Below are positions 8,667-17,653 of a DNA stretch of 64,000 bases, piece by piece (position 1 is the first letter of the stretch; the number at the start of each line of letters is the position of its first letter). Under the pieces are notes generated by a model. It worked only from the letters and a program-made list of their open reading frames with translations, made no database searches and was not told where the DNA came from. A program made the position numbers and the translations under genes. Source of the DNA: Rhynchopus sp. YZ270_cl-10 (lineage: Eukaryota > Euglenozoa > Diplonemea > Diplonemida > Diplonemidae); contig OZ037858.1 in NCBI GenBank assembly GCA_964035575.1, positions 930,001 through 994,000 of the forward strand. The letters are read 5' to 3'.

Positions 8667-10203
8667 ATGGCGAAAAAGCAACTCAATCCAAAGGAGCAGG
8701 CACGCCGTTTCGATGAAATGTTCAAGAATCCTATTAACAAGGAGTGTTTCGATTGCACAGAAAAGGTATGTAGGTTTGAATGCCCTGAGTTTTCTTAATT
8801 ATTTGACCCCATGGGTTGTATAGCAGCACAAAGGATGGTGATGAATGATGTTGTGATAGAAGTGATTAGCTTTCTTCGTGTGAGATGTGAAAGAGACGTT
8901 CAACTTTCTTATTCTTCCCACCTCACACCACCTCTCAGGGGCCAAGATGGGCGTCAACAAACCTCGGCATCTTCCTCTGCCTTAACTGCGCAGGACAGCA
9001 CCGCCAGCTTGGCGTTCACATTTCAAAGGTGAAGTCTGTGAACATGGATAAATGGGACCCGGATATGGTATGTCTGAAAAGGTAGCAAAGCTATATCCTA
9101 ACCACAACAGATGCTCTTCATTGAACACGTGGGGAACGACAAGGCACTCAGTATGTACAGGGTGAACGCACCAGGGGGGTGGATGAAGCCGTCTGCAGGT
9201 TGTGCGACAAGGCTTTTAGAGAAAACCATCAAGGACACGTATGAGTACAAGAAGTTTTCTGCACCGGACCTGGATCAGACGTTGGCGGAAATCAACGCGA
9301 AGGTTGCGCGGGGAGAGCGACCTGACAATTTGAAAGGCGCGCGCCCTGCTGCTGCCCCGGCCCCGGCCCCAGTTCCTGTAGCAGTACCCACACCAGCCCC
9401 GGCACCTGTGCCTGTGGCAACACCTACACCTGCACCCGTTCCTGTAGCAGCGCCTGTTGCACCCGCACCTACCCCTACACCCGCACCTGCACCAACCCAG
9501 GTACGTGCCCCACCAGCAGGTGCACGAGTCGAGGCGGCAAATACATTTGGCAACTTCGTGTCGCAGCAAGCACCGGCCCAGCCAGCACAGGTATGCCTTT
9601 TTCTTCCTTCTTTGCCACACTCTCCACCCCCTCCAGACTGCAAACTTGATAGACCTCGAGAGCCTGCCCGGCCCTAGCTCCTCAGACGGCGGCTTTGGAA
9701 GCATATTCGGGACCACCTCTACCGCAGGCACATCGAACCAGGCGCGCAGCTCTATCCTTGACGCGTTTATGACACCCGACCCACGAGGTCCACCTACGGG
9801 GGGGATGAACATGGGGGCAGGAGGGCCGCCGCCGATTGCGGGTGCTGCGCCTGCGTGGAACCAGCCGATGAACAATGGGATGCAGCAGCCTATGGGAATG
9901 CAGCAACAACAGCAGCAGCCTATGGGGATGGGCATGCAGCAGAACAGGATGAATGGTGGGAACAATGGGTTTGGGCCACCACCGATTGGGGGGAATGGGA
10001 TGCAGCAACCTATGGGGATGCAGCAGCAGCCCATGGGGGGTATGGGCATGCCTATGAACAACGGGATGAACGCGAACAACATGAACAACGGGATGAACAA
10101 CGGGATGCAGCAGCCCAACAACGCCTTCAACAACGGCTTCCCAGGCGGACCACCTCCCATTGGCCAGCAGCAGCAGCGTGGTGGTGGATACGCAGGCTGG
10201 TAA
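8667..10203 (+). CDS. ArfGAP-domain protein, four exons
   Basis: Exons 8667-8765, 8939-9067, 9111-9590 and 9637-10203 join in phase 0 to a 424-residue protein. The joins are set by the ArfGAP domain: CFDC at the end of exon 1, [20 protein letters not shown] in exon 2 (completing the CX2CX16CX2C zinc finger) and [13 protein letters not shown] with the catalytic Arg of the QHRQLG motif. Exon 3 continues with IEHVGN and YEYKKF. It should stimulate GTP hydrolysis on Arf GTPases in membrane traffic. After about residue 145 come Ala-Pro-Val repeats, a short [10 protein letters not shown] motif, then a C-terminal tail rich in Met, Gln, Asn and Gly. Introns start GTATGT, GTATGT and GTATGC; the second is only 43 nt. 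The family is closest in layout to SMAP/AGD-type ArfGAPs; an exact orthologue is not assigned. Confidence 0.88.
8883..8918 (+). repeat. Degenerate hairpin element in ArfGAP intron 1
   Basis: GAGATGTG, AAAGAGA, CGTTCAACTTTCTTATTC keeps the loop and pyrimidine tail of the family, but the stem is weak. The tail ends about 20-25 nt before the acceptor at 8938. Confidence 0.35.
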
Positions 10204-10856
10204 GCTGCCTCCTCGATGCTCGACTCTCTCCCATCGCCTTAGCCAAGGCAGACAGGTGTCCACAATGCCTTCCTGCATCTATACCTTTGAAATTCATTAG
10301 CGGTGTGCAGAACCCGTCGGATAGGTGATTGTCGACACTACAAAAAAAAAATCCCCTTGCCCCGTTGCTCTGCCACAAAACACACTAGCTGAAGAGCTGC
10401 GTTCGCCGTTTGATTTTAGAGGGGGGGAAAAAAAAAATGATGGTGGAGAACCCTGATATGAACTGTACAAAAAAAAAAAGTGAGAGACCCCGAAATTGTT
10501 GCCCGGCATTTTTTATGGCAAAAAAACATCTTTCCCAACAAAAGCTTCCCTCTCTGGGGGGAAGTGCAGTTCAACCTCTTAGTTGCCATCTGGGACGAAA
10601 ACCCCAATTTTTTTTTCCCCCCTTGTTGTACAATAACCATACAATACCACACCAAAAAGGGTCTTTTTTTTTTTCCCTTTTTTTTTCCTTTTTAGTTGCT
10701 TATGGGAAGCGAGAATGGGGGGTGGGAGGTATAAAAAAGGACGGGGACACCCAACTAGTTATAACTGGTCCATTGTCTCTCTTCTCTCGCCTAATTTAAT
10801 GTAAACCACGAAATGGATGCTTGGGGCCCACTCCGGTGCACCGGTCATGACCAAAG

Positions 10857-10895
10857 GTACAGGGCTTTGTGTTTCAAAGTCGACATATTTTTCAT
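10857..10895 (+). repeat. Hairpin element, GGTACA..TTTGTRTTTC type (shortened)
   Basis: GGTACAGGGCTTTGTGTTTC followed by AAAGTCGAC matches the elements at 51364 and 54296 with a central deletion. Confidence 0.4.
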
Positions 10896-10917
10896 AGCGC
10901 AACTCTAGCGATGGTGA

Positions 10918-10951
10918 AAGATGTGTGTGCACGAGAGGCATGTTTCGTCTT
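10918..10951 (+). repeat. Hairpin element, GATGTGTGTGC type
   Basis: AAGATGTGTGTGC, loop ACGAGAG, then GCATGTTTCGTCTT. Loop and 5' arm are identical to the copy at 54852, whose 3' arm differs. Confidence 0.7.
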
Positions 10952-11181
10952 ACATTGTGTTCTTTCATTCTGCTGGACTGCGATGCATTCGCAAAGCTGT
11001 ATCTAGAGTCCGTCTTCCAGTGAGGAAGATGTGTCTCGTACGGAGATGCAGTCAGGGGGGCGTGTGGGGAGGTGGTACCAAGCTTCAAAACGGAAGAAGT
11101 GAGCAGTAAGAAAAAGATGGGGTTGGTTTATAACTTTTTTTTGTCATCTTTGGATGTGAGGTCCAATTTTTTGCTGTTATT

Positions 11182-12768
11182 CCACCACACCTTAAGTAGC
11201 TGCTTGATGCCTGTCTTTTGTGCGCCAAGTAGTATTCCCGGTGAGGGGAGATTCATTTCCCGTTCACATTGCACCCATGAGGTGTGCATTGTCAACCTCG
11301 CGTCAGTCTTGTAACATGATGTCAATAACAAAACGATAAGCCGCATACTGTCGAGATTCATTTTTATGAGAATATCTTTCAAAATCTTATTGTATAGATC
11401 TGACTTCCCTTCTCTTCGCACACGGCACATAGATGAGCCGGTTTTGCAATGCTCTGTCGCCTTTCGTGGCAACCAGAGTTCGATAAACCGGCAAGAAACA
11501 AGCAACACTGCCGTGCTCAACATGGCGTGTTGAGGCTACAGCACCACTGAGAGCTTGTGTCCTTGAAGTTCGTATTTCATAACTTCCGAATGACACAACA
11601 TGCACACAACACCACCACACCTTAAGTAGCTGCTTGATGCCTGTCTTTTGTGCTCCAAGTAGTATTCCCGGTGAGGGGAGATCCATTTCCCGTTGACGTT
11701 GCACTCATGAGGTGTGCATTGTCAACCTCGCGTCTGTCTTGGAACATGATGTCAATAACAAAACGATAAGCCGCATACTGTCGAGATTCATTTTTATGAG
11801 AATATCTTTCAAAATCTTATTGTATAGATCTGACTTCCCTTCTCTTCATACGACACACAGATGAGCCGGTTTTGCAATGCTCTGTCGCCTTTCGTGGCAA
11901 CCAGAGTTCGATAAAACGGCAAGAAACAAACAAACGCAGCTGTAATATCCGAAACAGGGTTTACCTTTATCACCTGTGACGCGTTGAGACCATCTTGAGT
12001 TCGTATATTCTGGCCTTCCAACATGCATAACACCACCACACCTTAAGTAGCTGCTTGATGCCTGTCTTTTGTGCTCCAAGTAGTATTCCCGGTGAGGGGA
12101 GATCCATTTCCCGTTGACGTTGCACTCATGAGGTGTGCATTGTCAACCTCGCGTCTGTCTTGGAACATGATGTCAATAACAAAACGATAAGCCGCATACT
12201 GTCGAGATTCATTTTTATGAGAATATCTTCCAAAATCTTATTGTATAGATCTGACTTCCCTTCTCTTCATACGACACACAGATGAGCCGGTTTTGCAATG
12301 CTCTGTCGCCTTTCGTGGCAACCAGAGTTCGATAAAACGGCAAGAAACAAACAAACGCAGCTGTAATATCCGAAACAGGGTTTACCTTTATCACCTGTGA
12401 CGCGTTGAGACCATCTTGAGTTCGTATATTCTGGCCTTCCAACATGCATAACACCACCACACCTTAAGTAGCTGCTTGATGCCTGTCTTTTGTGCTCCAA
12501 GTAGTATTCCCGGTGAGGGGAGATCCATTTCCCGTTGACGTTGCACTCATGAGGTGTGCATTGTCAACCTCGCGTCTGTCTTGGAACATGATGTCAATAA
12601 CAAAACGATAAGCCGCATACTGTCGAGATTCATTTTTATGAGAATATCTTTCAAAATCTTATTGTATAGATCTGACTTCCCTTCTCTTCATACGACACAC
12701 AGATGAGCCGGTTTTGCAATGCTCTGTCGCCTTTCGTGGCAACCAGAGTTCGATAAAACGGCAAGAAA
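11182..12768. repeat. Tandem repeat, 421-430 bp units, 3.7 copies
   Basis: Units begin with CCACCACACCTTAAGTAG at 11182, 11612, 12033 and 12454, giving spacings of 430, 421 and 421 bp. The last unit is cut at about 12768, roughly 90 nt before the RasGAP start. Units 2 and 3 look almost identical; unit 1 has a different segment near 11510-11605. Reverse-strand reading frames run through parts of the units but are not kept between copies, so they do not look coding. No tRNA, 5S rRNA or spliced-leader gene could be recognised in the unit. Its role is unknown; it may be a small satellite or part of the RasGAP 5' region. Confidence 0.85.
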
Positions 12769-12859
12769 ACCCTCCTCACACCCCACCACAACACACTCTC
12801 CATCCCCCAGAACCTACACTAAATAATGACCCACAATTGGAGATAAGGGTGCGAACAAA

Positions 12860-15736
12860 ATGGACACACCGTTGAAGCAGTTTATCCCACAATCGACGCC
12901 TTCCTCGGCTTCAAGGAGACTTGCAAATGAAGCTGCCAAGGTGGCTGGAGGGCTTGGTGGTAGACGACCATCGTGGGTGGGCGGGAAGATCGAGAACCGC
13001 AAGCGGGCTGGATCCTTTCGTGAAAAATCTAAGGAAGGGGGAAAATGCAACAAGGACGAAATGACACGCGAACGACGGGAAACTTTATATAGCGGGTTAA
13101 TGGGGACAGAGGATTTCGACCATTTAGAGTTGTACCGCTTTGGGCCGTTTCTTGATGTACTGCAGAGTATGGAAGAACAGGCGGGCATTGTGAATGATGG
13201 TGTAGACGTTCAATTCTCCGCCACCCTCGCTTCTTATGTACGCCGAAGTGAAACCCGCGCTGTCTGTGTCACCCACGATGCGGTTCATTTATTAGACCGT
13301 GAGGCGCATGCTTCGGCACTCCAGCTTTCCACAGGCAGTCATAAGGTGCTGCATACCTTTAAAATTTCGGATTTAATTACAATAATTGAGTCGCGAAAAG
13401 ATGTGAACTCGGTTTGTCTTGATTTCCGGGTTTTGAGTGGGAGGGATAAAATGAAGACAATTTTGTCGTCGCTTCCTGATCCGACCTATGTGTTGTTTTC
13501 GTTTAAGGAAGCGGATGTGGCGACGTCGACGAAGAAGAAAGGAGGGTCGTCTTCGTCTTCTGCTGCGTTGTCGGAGAAGGATGAGTTTATTGCAGTATTG
13601 TACTTCCGGTATTGGAGATCGTGGGATACTTCTTCAAAGGAAAAGGACATCCCAAAAGGAATTTTGGCCATCAACGATATGCTCTCTCTCCGCACCGCAG
13701 AAGATGCGCAAAGAGCAATCTCCAATGCAGTCATGAAGGAAAAGCTTGCAACGACACTCCGAGACTACAAAACAGTCGACCTCATCCACGCAGAATCCGG
13801 AGATAAACTGGGTATTGCAAGAGAATCAGAGGTGGTCCGCGCTTTAAAAGCCTCAGGAGACAAAAAAATTCTGGTTTCCATCAATATCCAGACCCTAAAT
13901 AGGGGAGGCTCTGCAAAGGCGGATCTAATTCTCATCTTAACGGACCAAGCTATATATTTAAATGAACGCGAGCAAAAGGAAAAGAGTTTACGTAGGGTGG
14001 AATTGCAAGACGTAATTGGCATTGTTCTGGAAGACAATTCAAAGAAGAAAAACGATGAGGAACGCCGTTGGGATGTTCTTCTCCGTCTGGATCTTGCGAA
14101 TGACAAATCACGCGATTTTCCTTCAGATATACTGTTTCGATGTGAAATGAAGCATCAAAGGGAGCTTCTCGTACGTTCCATCCAATCAGCATATGAAGAC
14201 CTAGTCATAGACAAGCTCTTAGTAGAAACAGGGCACAACATCAAATGGGGGAAACGCGGAAAAGTTGAAGGCTACCTCTCGTACCTCAGAGGGGGACAAC
14301 GGAAGCAGCTTCTTGACAAACGCACGGAGGTCTCACTTCGCTGGCTGATCTTTCTCTTTAAACATCACCTCTATTCGTTTGTTACCATTCTCTCCGACGC
14401 TGTACCGCAACAGGAGCTGCATTTTATGGGAATCAGTATTGTTTCGCTTTGCGAGGCTGGGGGGATGTCTGAAAAGCTTCTTGCTGAGGTGGTTTGCGTT
14501 GAAATGGACGATAATGTCGAGGTTACTACCATCTTTCGAGGAAACAACCTGGCCTGCTCAATTCTCCGTGCATACGTAGGGCACTCTGTAGACGAATACC
14601 TTAAGGTAGTATTACTCGAACCGCTAAAAGCATTTGTAGACAAGAACCCTCCAATAGACGTCGGCGCAGGCAACCGCAACAACCTAGCCCTTTGGGAGTG
14701 GTGCGACCGCTTTTACGACAGAATAACGCATGCAAATCAAGTAGACGCCATGCCCCACGAAATGCGCCGTGTAGTAGGTGTCATCAACCAAGCCTGTCAA
14801 AAGAAGAAGATGGATCCTCTATTGTACATAGGGGGTTATGTGATGTTGCGTATATTTTGTCCGGCTATATCGACTCCACAGAGTCATAACCTTCTCTCTG
14901 GACAGCAAGCTCATAAGGCACGCAAACTTCTTCTCATCGCGCGAATCCTCCAGCATCTCGCAAACAAAACATATGTGTCGGAAAGTCGCGAACCCTTTCT
15001 CGCCCATGCTATAAATTGGTGGCTTCAAAAAATGAGCGGAACGCACCGCGACTTCGTCGAACCGACGGACTACCGCTATAGAGGAGAATGCAGGGAGCGT
15101 GTATCCTGGAAGGCCTATGTGTCTCGGCTGCTCGATAAACAGTTGGTCTACGACAGCAAGGAGGAGGAGGAGGAGGCATTCCAGCCGCAGTCGTTTCATG
15201 AGATCGAACAAATGATTTCGAGGCCAGACTTTGCAGGGGGGTGGGAGGATACGAGGATTTTGGCGGGGCTTCACAAGGTGTTGACGAAGTACACTGAACA
15301 GCTGTTGTGTCTTCTGTGGACGGAGACTGGTATCAGGAAGCATCGCTTGGCTGAGCTAGAAGGCGACCTTGCAGCTCTAGAGGAGGACGCAGCCATGCTC
15401 GACCTTGATGACAGCAACGAAGGCGACAGTGACCTCTGCTCCCCGTCCGCCTGCAGCAGCCAGTTTCTCTCGCCGCCCCACAGCGGCGGCTCCCCCTACA
15501 CCAAGTCCCCCAAGTCGCCCCTCCCAATGGGCAAAGAAACCCGCGAAAAACGCGAGCAATTCTACGTCCGCCGCTCCTCCCTCTGGGCGCAAAACCTGAC
15601 CCCCCTGGGTGATGACCTGGAAACCGTAGACTCGCCGGAGCTCGGGTATGTGAAGGATACTTTACGTGGCATATTTTTTATGAAAATAATTCCAACGATT
15701 TCACACATTATCGATTCATCATCGGGAAGATTGTAA
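12860..15736 (+). CDS. RasGAP protein with two TH1/PH-like domains
   Basis: 958-residue predicted GTPase-activating protein for Ras-type GTPases. The first 110 residues are basic and low-complexity. Two segments (about 130-215 and 355-440) resemble the myosin TH1/PH-like lipid-binding fold: VTHDAVHLLD..ISDLITIIES and LILILTDQAIYLNE..VELQDVIGIVL. The RasGAP domain spans about 520-740 with the arginine finger at Arg560 (IFRGN), LALWEW, and MLRIFCPAIS (Leu663-Arg664), then LLLIARILQHLANK. All the key GAP residues are present, so activity is expected. The acidic and Ser/Pro-rich C-terminus is poorly conserved. Codon use is AT-richer than the neighbouring transporter genes. A GTATGT at 15646 with a CAG ending at 15761 could splice out the last residues and give a stop at 15771; I keep the unspliced end but it is uncertain. 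Confidence 0.85.
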   Translation: MDTPLKQFIPQSTPSSASRRLANEAAKVAGGLGGRRPSWVGGKIENRKRAGSFREKSKEGGKCNKDEMTRERRETLYSGLMGTEDFDHLELYRFGPFLDVLQSMEEQAGIVNDGVDVQFSATLASYVRRSETRAVCVTHDAVHLLDREAHASALQLSTGSHKVLHTFKISDLITIIESRKDVNSVCLDFRVLSGRDKMKTILSSLPDPTYVLFSFKEADVATSTKKKGGSSSSSAALSEKDEFIAVLYFRYWRSWDTSSKEKDIPKGILAINDMLSLRTAEDAQRAISNAVMKEKLATTLRDYKTVDLIHAESGDKLGIARESEVVRALKASGDKKILVSINIQTLNRGGSAKADLILILTDQAIYLNEREQKEKSLRRVELQDVIGIVLEDNSKKKNDEERRWDVLLRLDLANDKSRDFPSDILFRCEMKHQRELLVRSIQSAYEDLVIDKLLVETGHNIKWGKRGKVEGYLSYLRGGQRKQLLDKRTEVSLRWLIFLFKHHLYSFVTILSDAVPQQELHFMGISIVSLCEAGGMSEKLLAEVVCVEMDDNVEVTTIFRGNNLACSILRAYVGHSVDEYLKVVLLEPLKAFVDKNPPIDVGAGNRNNLALWEWCDRFYDRITHANQVDAMPHEMRRVVGVINQACQKKKMDPLLYIGGYVMLRIFCPAISTPQSHNLLSGQQAHKARKLLLIARILQHLANKTYVSESREPFLAHAINWWLQKMSGTHRDFVEPTDYRYRGECRERVSWKAYVSRLLDKQLVYDSKEEEEEAFQPQSFHEIEQMISRPDFAGGWEDTRILAGLHKVLTKYTEQLLCLLWTETGIRKHRLAELEGDLAALEEDAAMLDLDDSNEGDSDLCSPSACSSQFLSPPHSGGSPYTKSPKSPLPMGKETREKREQFYVRRSSLWAQNLTPLGDDLETVDSPELGYVKDTLRGIFFMKIIPTISHIIDSSSGRL

Positions 15737-15941
15737 ACAAGGTGTCAAGAAAAATTTACAGAACTCGATAGGCGATTGAGCGTATCTAACAACCAAAACA
15801 AACAAAATACAAGAAAAAATAAGAAATGCGGGAAAAATAAGCTAAGAGAAAACAAAGGGACAATAAAATATTTTTCATGAACACAGTGACAAGCGTTCAA
15901 AGCGAGCCCAGCAGACAGCGCGGGGCAAAAGATCCGAGAAG

Positions 15942-16239
15942 ATGCCACCCACCCAAAGACGTTCATCGTATGCACATTTCTTCTTCTTCTTTCTCTTCTT
16001 CTTTTTCACTTCGACTTTCACACGCCACCTTTTACCACAGACGTTCTTCCGAAAGAGCCCACTCCCCACCTGAAGAGGACGATCCACTCTCGTCTTCATG
16101 CCGTGCACGCGCTGAGTTCCGCGAGCGCGCTGAGTACCTTGCGTACCTCAAAGGCCTCCTTGCGTCACGCGACGAAGAGGTGTCCGCACTCGAAGGCGAA
16201 CAACATCGATTAGAAAAAGCAATCCGCGTTCTCTCATAA
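15942..16239 (+). CDS. Small coiled-coil protein, two exons
   Basis: Exons 15942-15967 and 16041-16239 join across a 73-nt intron (GTATGC...TTTTACCACAG, very pyrimidine-rich) to a 74-residue protein. It begins MPPTQRRSS, has a Ser/Glu/Asp-rich middle, then a predicted helix FRERAEYLAYLKGLL and ASRDEEVSALEGEQHRLEKA with heptad spacing typical of a short coiled coil. The splice join is inferred from the consensus sites and from the continuous frame into the coding-like second exon. I do not recognise the family. It sits between the RasGAP and a discoidin-domain gene on the same strand. Confidence 0.55.
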
Positions 16240-16489
16240 TGAATACCAACACACACCCCCAGATGATGAGATCCCCTTTTTGTGTTAAAATAGTACGTTT
16301 GCGTTTGGGCAGGGCCCTCTCGCCCTACGTGAGCATCGTTCTTGCTGAATGATTTGAGGTTCTAGCCCATAGAGAGCATGGCTTTAGTAAAAAGTAGATT
16401 GGCGCATCCAGACACTATCTTTTGGTTCGTTTTTAAGCGAAAATAAGTACGCTCCTCTTTTGCGTTTCTTGCTAATGTTTTTTGATCTC

Positions 16490-16541
16490 AGTGCCTGCGT
16501 CTAGGAGCCGTTTTTTGCACTATCAACTTCACTTTCTTTTC
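16490..16541 (+). repeat. Hairpin element, AGTGC/GCACT type
   Basis: AGTGCCTGCG, loop TCTAGGAGC, CGTTTTTTGCACT, then ATCAACTTCACTTTCTTTT. Confidence 0.65.
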
Positions 16542-16567
16542 GAGGATCAGATTCCTACATTGTTGCC

Positions 16568-16628
16568 AGTGTTCGGTGAGTCGTTTGCACTTTTTCAACT
16601 TCTCTTTTCAACTTTTCTTTTCAACTTT
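16568..16628 (+). repeat. Hairpin element, AGTG..GCACT, with repeated tail
   Basis: AGTGTTCGGTGAGTCGTTTGCACT, with a tail holding three tandem TCAACTT(TT/CT)CTTT pyrimidine units. The tail repetition shows that the pyrimidine tract is part of the element. Confidence 0.55.
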
Positions 16629-16672
16629 TAGACACAGTCACCTGAAAGCTGTGCAATAACGATTGTGATCAA

Positions 16673-16720
16673 GTTGACTAAGCGTACGCGTCTTAGGTTC
16701 ATCTGATAAGCTTTTCTTTA
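16673..16720 (+). repeat. Hairpin element, TGACTAAG..CTTAGGTTCA type
   Basis: GTTGACTAAG pairs with CTTAGGTTCA, with an inner CGTACG self-complementary core. ATAAGCTTTTCTTTAG follows. Confidence 0.6.
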
Positions 16721-16924
16721 GACGTTGCAAACACATAGATATTAGTGCAGAGCTCCTTTTCGTGCAATTTCTCTCTGCATTATTCTCAAACAAAAAATGA
16801 TTTCTTTTATGCTGCTTTTTGCACCCTCATTGGCGCTTCCCCTACTCCCTACTCCCCTACCCCACCTCTGTACTGCAGGGCTGTCTTCACGTGGAATGCA
16901 GTGAGGCGTTCTTCTGTGGTCTCC

Positions 16925-17482
16925 ATGTTAACCCCTGGAAGGGCGCTTGCGCCGCAGGGGGAGCAGCAGTTCCCTGTGACGCAGAGCAAAGGCATCCTAG
17001 AGCACCTAGGTACCGAGCACGGTGCATGGCTGAACCCGAGTAGGTCCGGTGCCGTCCAGGTGTCCGTTTCTTCTCTCGAGTCTGGGTCTCGTGAACAGTT
17101 GGTGGACAGGCAATTTAAAGGGCAGTCTCTCAGTACACAGGATGTGCCGTACAGCTGGGTCGCGGTGCACCTACGTTACTACCGTGCGCACGTGACAGGG
17201 TATAGGATGTCGTTCAGTTCAGCTGAAGAAGCATACCCAAGAGAGTGGCAGCTGCACGGTTCAAAGGATGGCGCCGTCTGGGTAGTGCTAAAGGTGCACA
17301 AAAAGGACTCCTCCTTCCATTCCCTCAAAACTACAGCAAAGTGGCAGGTTGAGAGTGGCGAGTCTGATAAACAGTTTTACTCGCATTTCCGAGTGCTGCT
17401 TGGGGAGCAAGGGAACGCACAAAAAAAGAGTTTCCTGGCCATCTCGTGCTTCGAACTGTTTGGAACTTTGTGTCCCAAATAG
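16925..17482 (+). CDS. F5/8-type C (discoidin-like) domain protein
   Basis: 185 residues from the ATG at 16925; the frame is open further upstream but without a good start, and a splice acceptor-like CTGCAG at about 16879 hints at a missing 5' exon. The body is one galactose-binding-like beta-sandwich of the kind in BTBD9 and HECTD1: GILEHLGTEHGAWLNPSRSG, SWVAVHLRYYRAHVTGYRMS, EWQLHGSKDGAVWVVL, FRVLLGEQG and the closing LAISCFELFGTL. No other domain is present. In known proteins this type of domain binds partners inside the cell; here the ligand is unknown. Confidence 0.72.
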   Translation: MLTPGRALAPQGEQQFPVTQSKGILEHLGTEHGAWLNPSRSGAVQVSVSSLESGSREQLVDRQFKGQSLSTQDVPYSWVAVHLRYYRAHVTGYRMSFSSAEEAYPREWQLHGSKDGAVWVVLKVHKKDSSFHSLKTTAKWQVESGESDKQFYSHFRVLLGEQGNAQKKSFLAISCFELFGTLCPK

Positions 17483-17653
17483 CTGTGTAACTGTTAGGTG
17501 TGCAGCACTGCTGTTCTGCGCAAATAGATGTCAAGAAGACAAAAACTTATTACAAAATGACACTTCTCTCTGAATTTTCCCACACCCCAGTACACACCAC
17601 ACCCACTCTGCACAACACAACAGCTACTTGCAAACACAACAAACAAAACGGAT

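Larger units (their letters stand above)
10204..12859. other. 2.6-kb spacer with hairpins and 421-bp tandem repeats
   Basis: No gene is supported. 10204-11150 has T-, A- and G-runs and hairpin elements at 10857 and 10918. 11182-12768 is a tandem array described separately. The short remainder before the RasGAP ATG is C/A-rich (CCACACC-like) and contains CCCCCAG ending at 12810, a possible leader splice site. Confidence 0.55.
16240..16924. other. Spacer with three hairpin elements
   Basis: Contains hairpins at 16490, 16568 and 16673, then a C/T-rich tract ending in CTGCAG near 16879, shortly before the next gene. The tract looks like a 3' splice site, so an unseen 5' exon or leader intron is possible. 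Confidence 0.5.

Noticed and set aside
11128-12500. Minus-strand frames in the 421-bp repeat (for example RTLVATKGDRALQNRLI)
   Set aside because: The frames break differently between units and have no domain match that I recognise; they are treated as non-coding repeat.
15646-15771. Terminal intron in the RasGAP gene
   Set aside because: GTATGT and TTTACAG are present, but the extra exon would code only two or three residues and the branch site is unclear. Kept as a note, not as the main model.
16262-16346. C/D box snoRNA candidate (ATGATGA ... CTGA)
   Set aside because: The boxes occur about 80 nt apart, but there is no closing stem and no clear internal box pair.
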